Source: Albimonas sp963816545 | Lineage (GTDB): Bacteria; Pseudomonadota; Alphaproteobacteria; Rhodobacterales; Rhodobacteraceae | Direction: 5' to 3' | DNA length: 64,000 nucleotides | Assembly: GCA_963816545.1 (NCBI GenBank) | Contig: CAWFLE010000001.1 | Location: forward strand, 186,001 to 250,000 | Shown: positions 63,808 to 64,000 of the stretch, piece by piece | How the letters are laid out: each line of letters starts with the position of its first letter | How positions within the stretch are numbered: the first letter of the stretch is position 1 | Made by a program: the position numbers and the translations under genes | Notes under the pieces: generated by a model | Seen by the model: the letters and a program-made list of their open reading frames with translations, nothing else | Told to the model about the DNA's origin: nothing | Database searches by the model: none

Positions 63808-64000
63808 ATGCGCATCGGCTGCCCGAAGGAGATCAAGGTTCAGGAGCATCGCGTGGGGCTCACCCCCGCCGCGGCGCGGGAGGCGGCGGCCCACGGCCAC
63901 GCGGTGACGGTGGAGGCGGGCGCGGGTCTCGGCGCCGGCTTCGCGGACGCGGACTACGAGGCGGCCGGCGCCCGCATCGCCACGGCCGACGAGATATTCG
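63808..64000 (+). CDS. ald: Alanine dehydrogenase (partial, C-terminus outside window)
   Basis: The first 64 residues: MRIGCPKEIKVQEHRVGLTPAAAREAAAHGHAVTVEAGAGLGAGFADADYEAAGARIA. The KEIKxxExRVGLTP opening is diagnostic of NAD-dependent L-alanine dehydrogenase, which interconverts alanine and pyruvate. The ATG at 63808 has GGGAGG about 8 bases upstream. Divergent from its likely Lrp-type regulator. Confidence 0.95.
   Translation, partial: MRIGCPKEIKVQEHRVGLTPAAAREAAAHGHAVTVEAGAGLGAGFADADYEAAGARIATADEIF

Overview
The window is very GC-rich, densely coded DNA from an alphaproteobacterium, most likely a member of the Rhodobacteraceae/Paracoccaceae. The evidence is the serC-161 aa gene-serA operon with a hairpin leader, the cys order DUF2849-cysI-DUF934/cysH, a mesaconyl-CoA hydratase of the ethylmalonyl-CoA pathway, several proteins ending in VPLPA-CTERM-like sorting tails, and RpoH/DnaKJ of alphaproteobacterial type. 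I cannot name a genus. It reads as ordinary chromosome: I see no phage, insertion sequence, conjugative module, CRISPR array or rRNA operon. One tRNA-Glu is present.

Layout. 1-5115: partial MFS transporter, DHFR-like reductase, zapE, a DUF2254 membrane protein and a membrane dipeptidase. 5187-9381: succinate dehydrogenase operon sdhC-sdhD-sdhA-methyltransferase-sdhB on the minus strand. 9569-15577: TorF-like porin, mesaconyl-CoA hydratase, LpxR-like lipid A deacylase, secreted cyclase-family hydrolase, YdcF and NnrU proteins, and an orphan LivF ATPase. 15903-21852: valine catabolism operon (mmsA, isobutyryl-CoA dehydrogenase, 3-hydroxyisobutyryl-CoA hydrolase, mmsB) with a divergent LysR regulator. 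22085-30069: mdh, TSUP permease, secreted beta-helix protein, rpoH, rluD, tRNA-Glu, 5-formyl-THF cyclo-ligase, a YmdB-like phosphodiesterase and a small GlsB-like protein. 30181-34844: transporters, yebC and a VPLPA-CTERM protein. 35015-40016: serine operon and glmM. 40220-43499: assimilatory sulfate reduction. 43649-46722: a tiny VPLPA-CTERM protein and two divergent capsule-type glycosyltransferase paralogues. 46739-52767: SIMPL protein, dnaJ, a glycosyltransferase, dnaK and alkB. 53070-64000: FAD monooxygenase with enoyl-CoA hydratase, class III cyclase, MBL-fold protein, adenine deaminase, MFS transporter with mobA, azlCD, and an Lrp regulator divergent from ald (partial).

Sequence quality matters for any reading of this window. 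About sixteen genes are broken by single-base indels, mostly in or next to homopolymers, including genes a living cell should need (dnaK, mdh, serC). dnaK alone carries at least four indels and one in-frame TAG. Errors in the sequence explain this better than true pseudogenes, so the broken genes are annotated over their full inferred span.

I found no convincing new defence, mobile or biosynthetic system. The points most worth a second look are a dispersed composite hairpin repeat, a palindrome family GTTTCGC-n-GCGAAAC, a 33-bp tandem hairpin array, a methyltransferase embedded in the sdh operon, an apparent DUF934-CysH fusion, and the head-to-head overlap of the rluD start codon with that of its neighbour.
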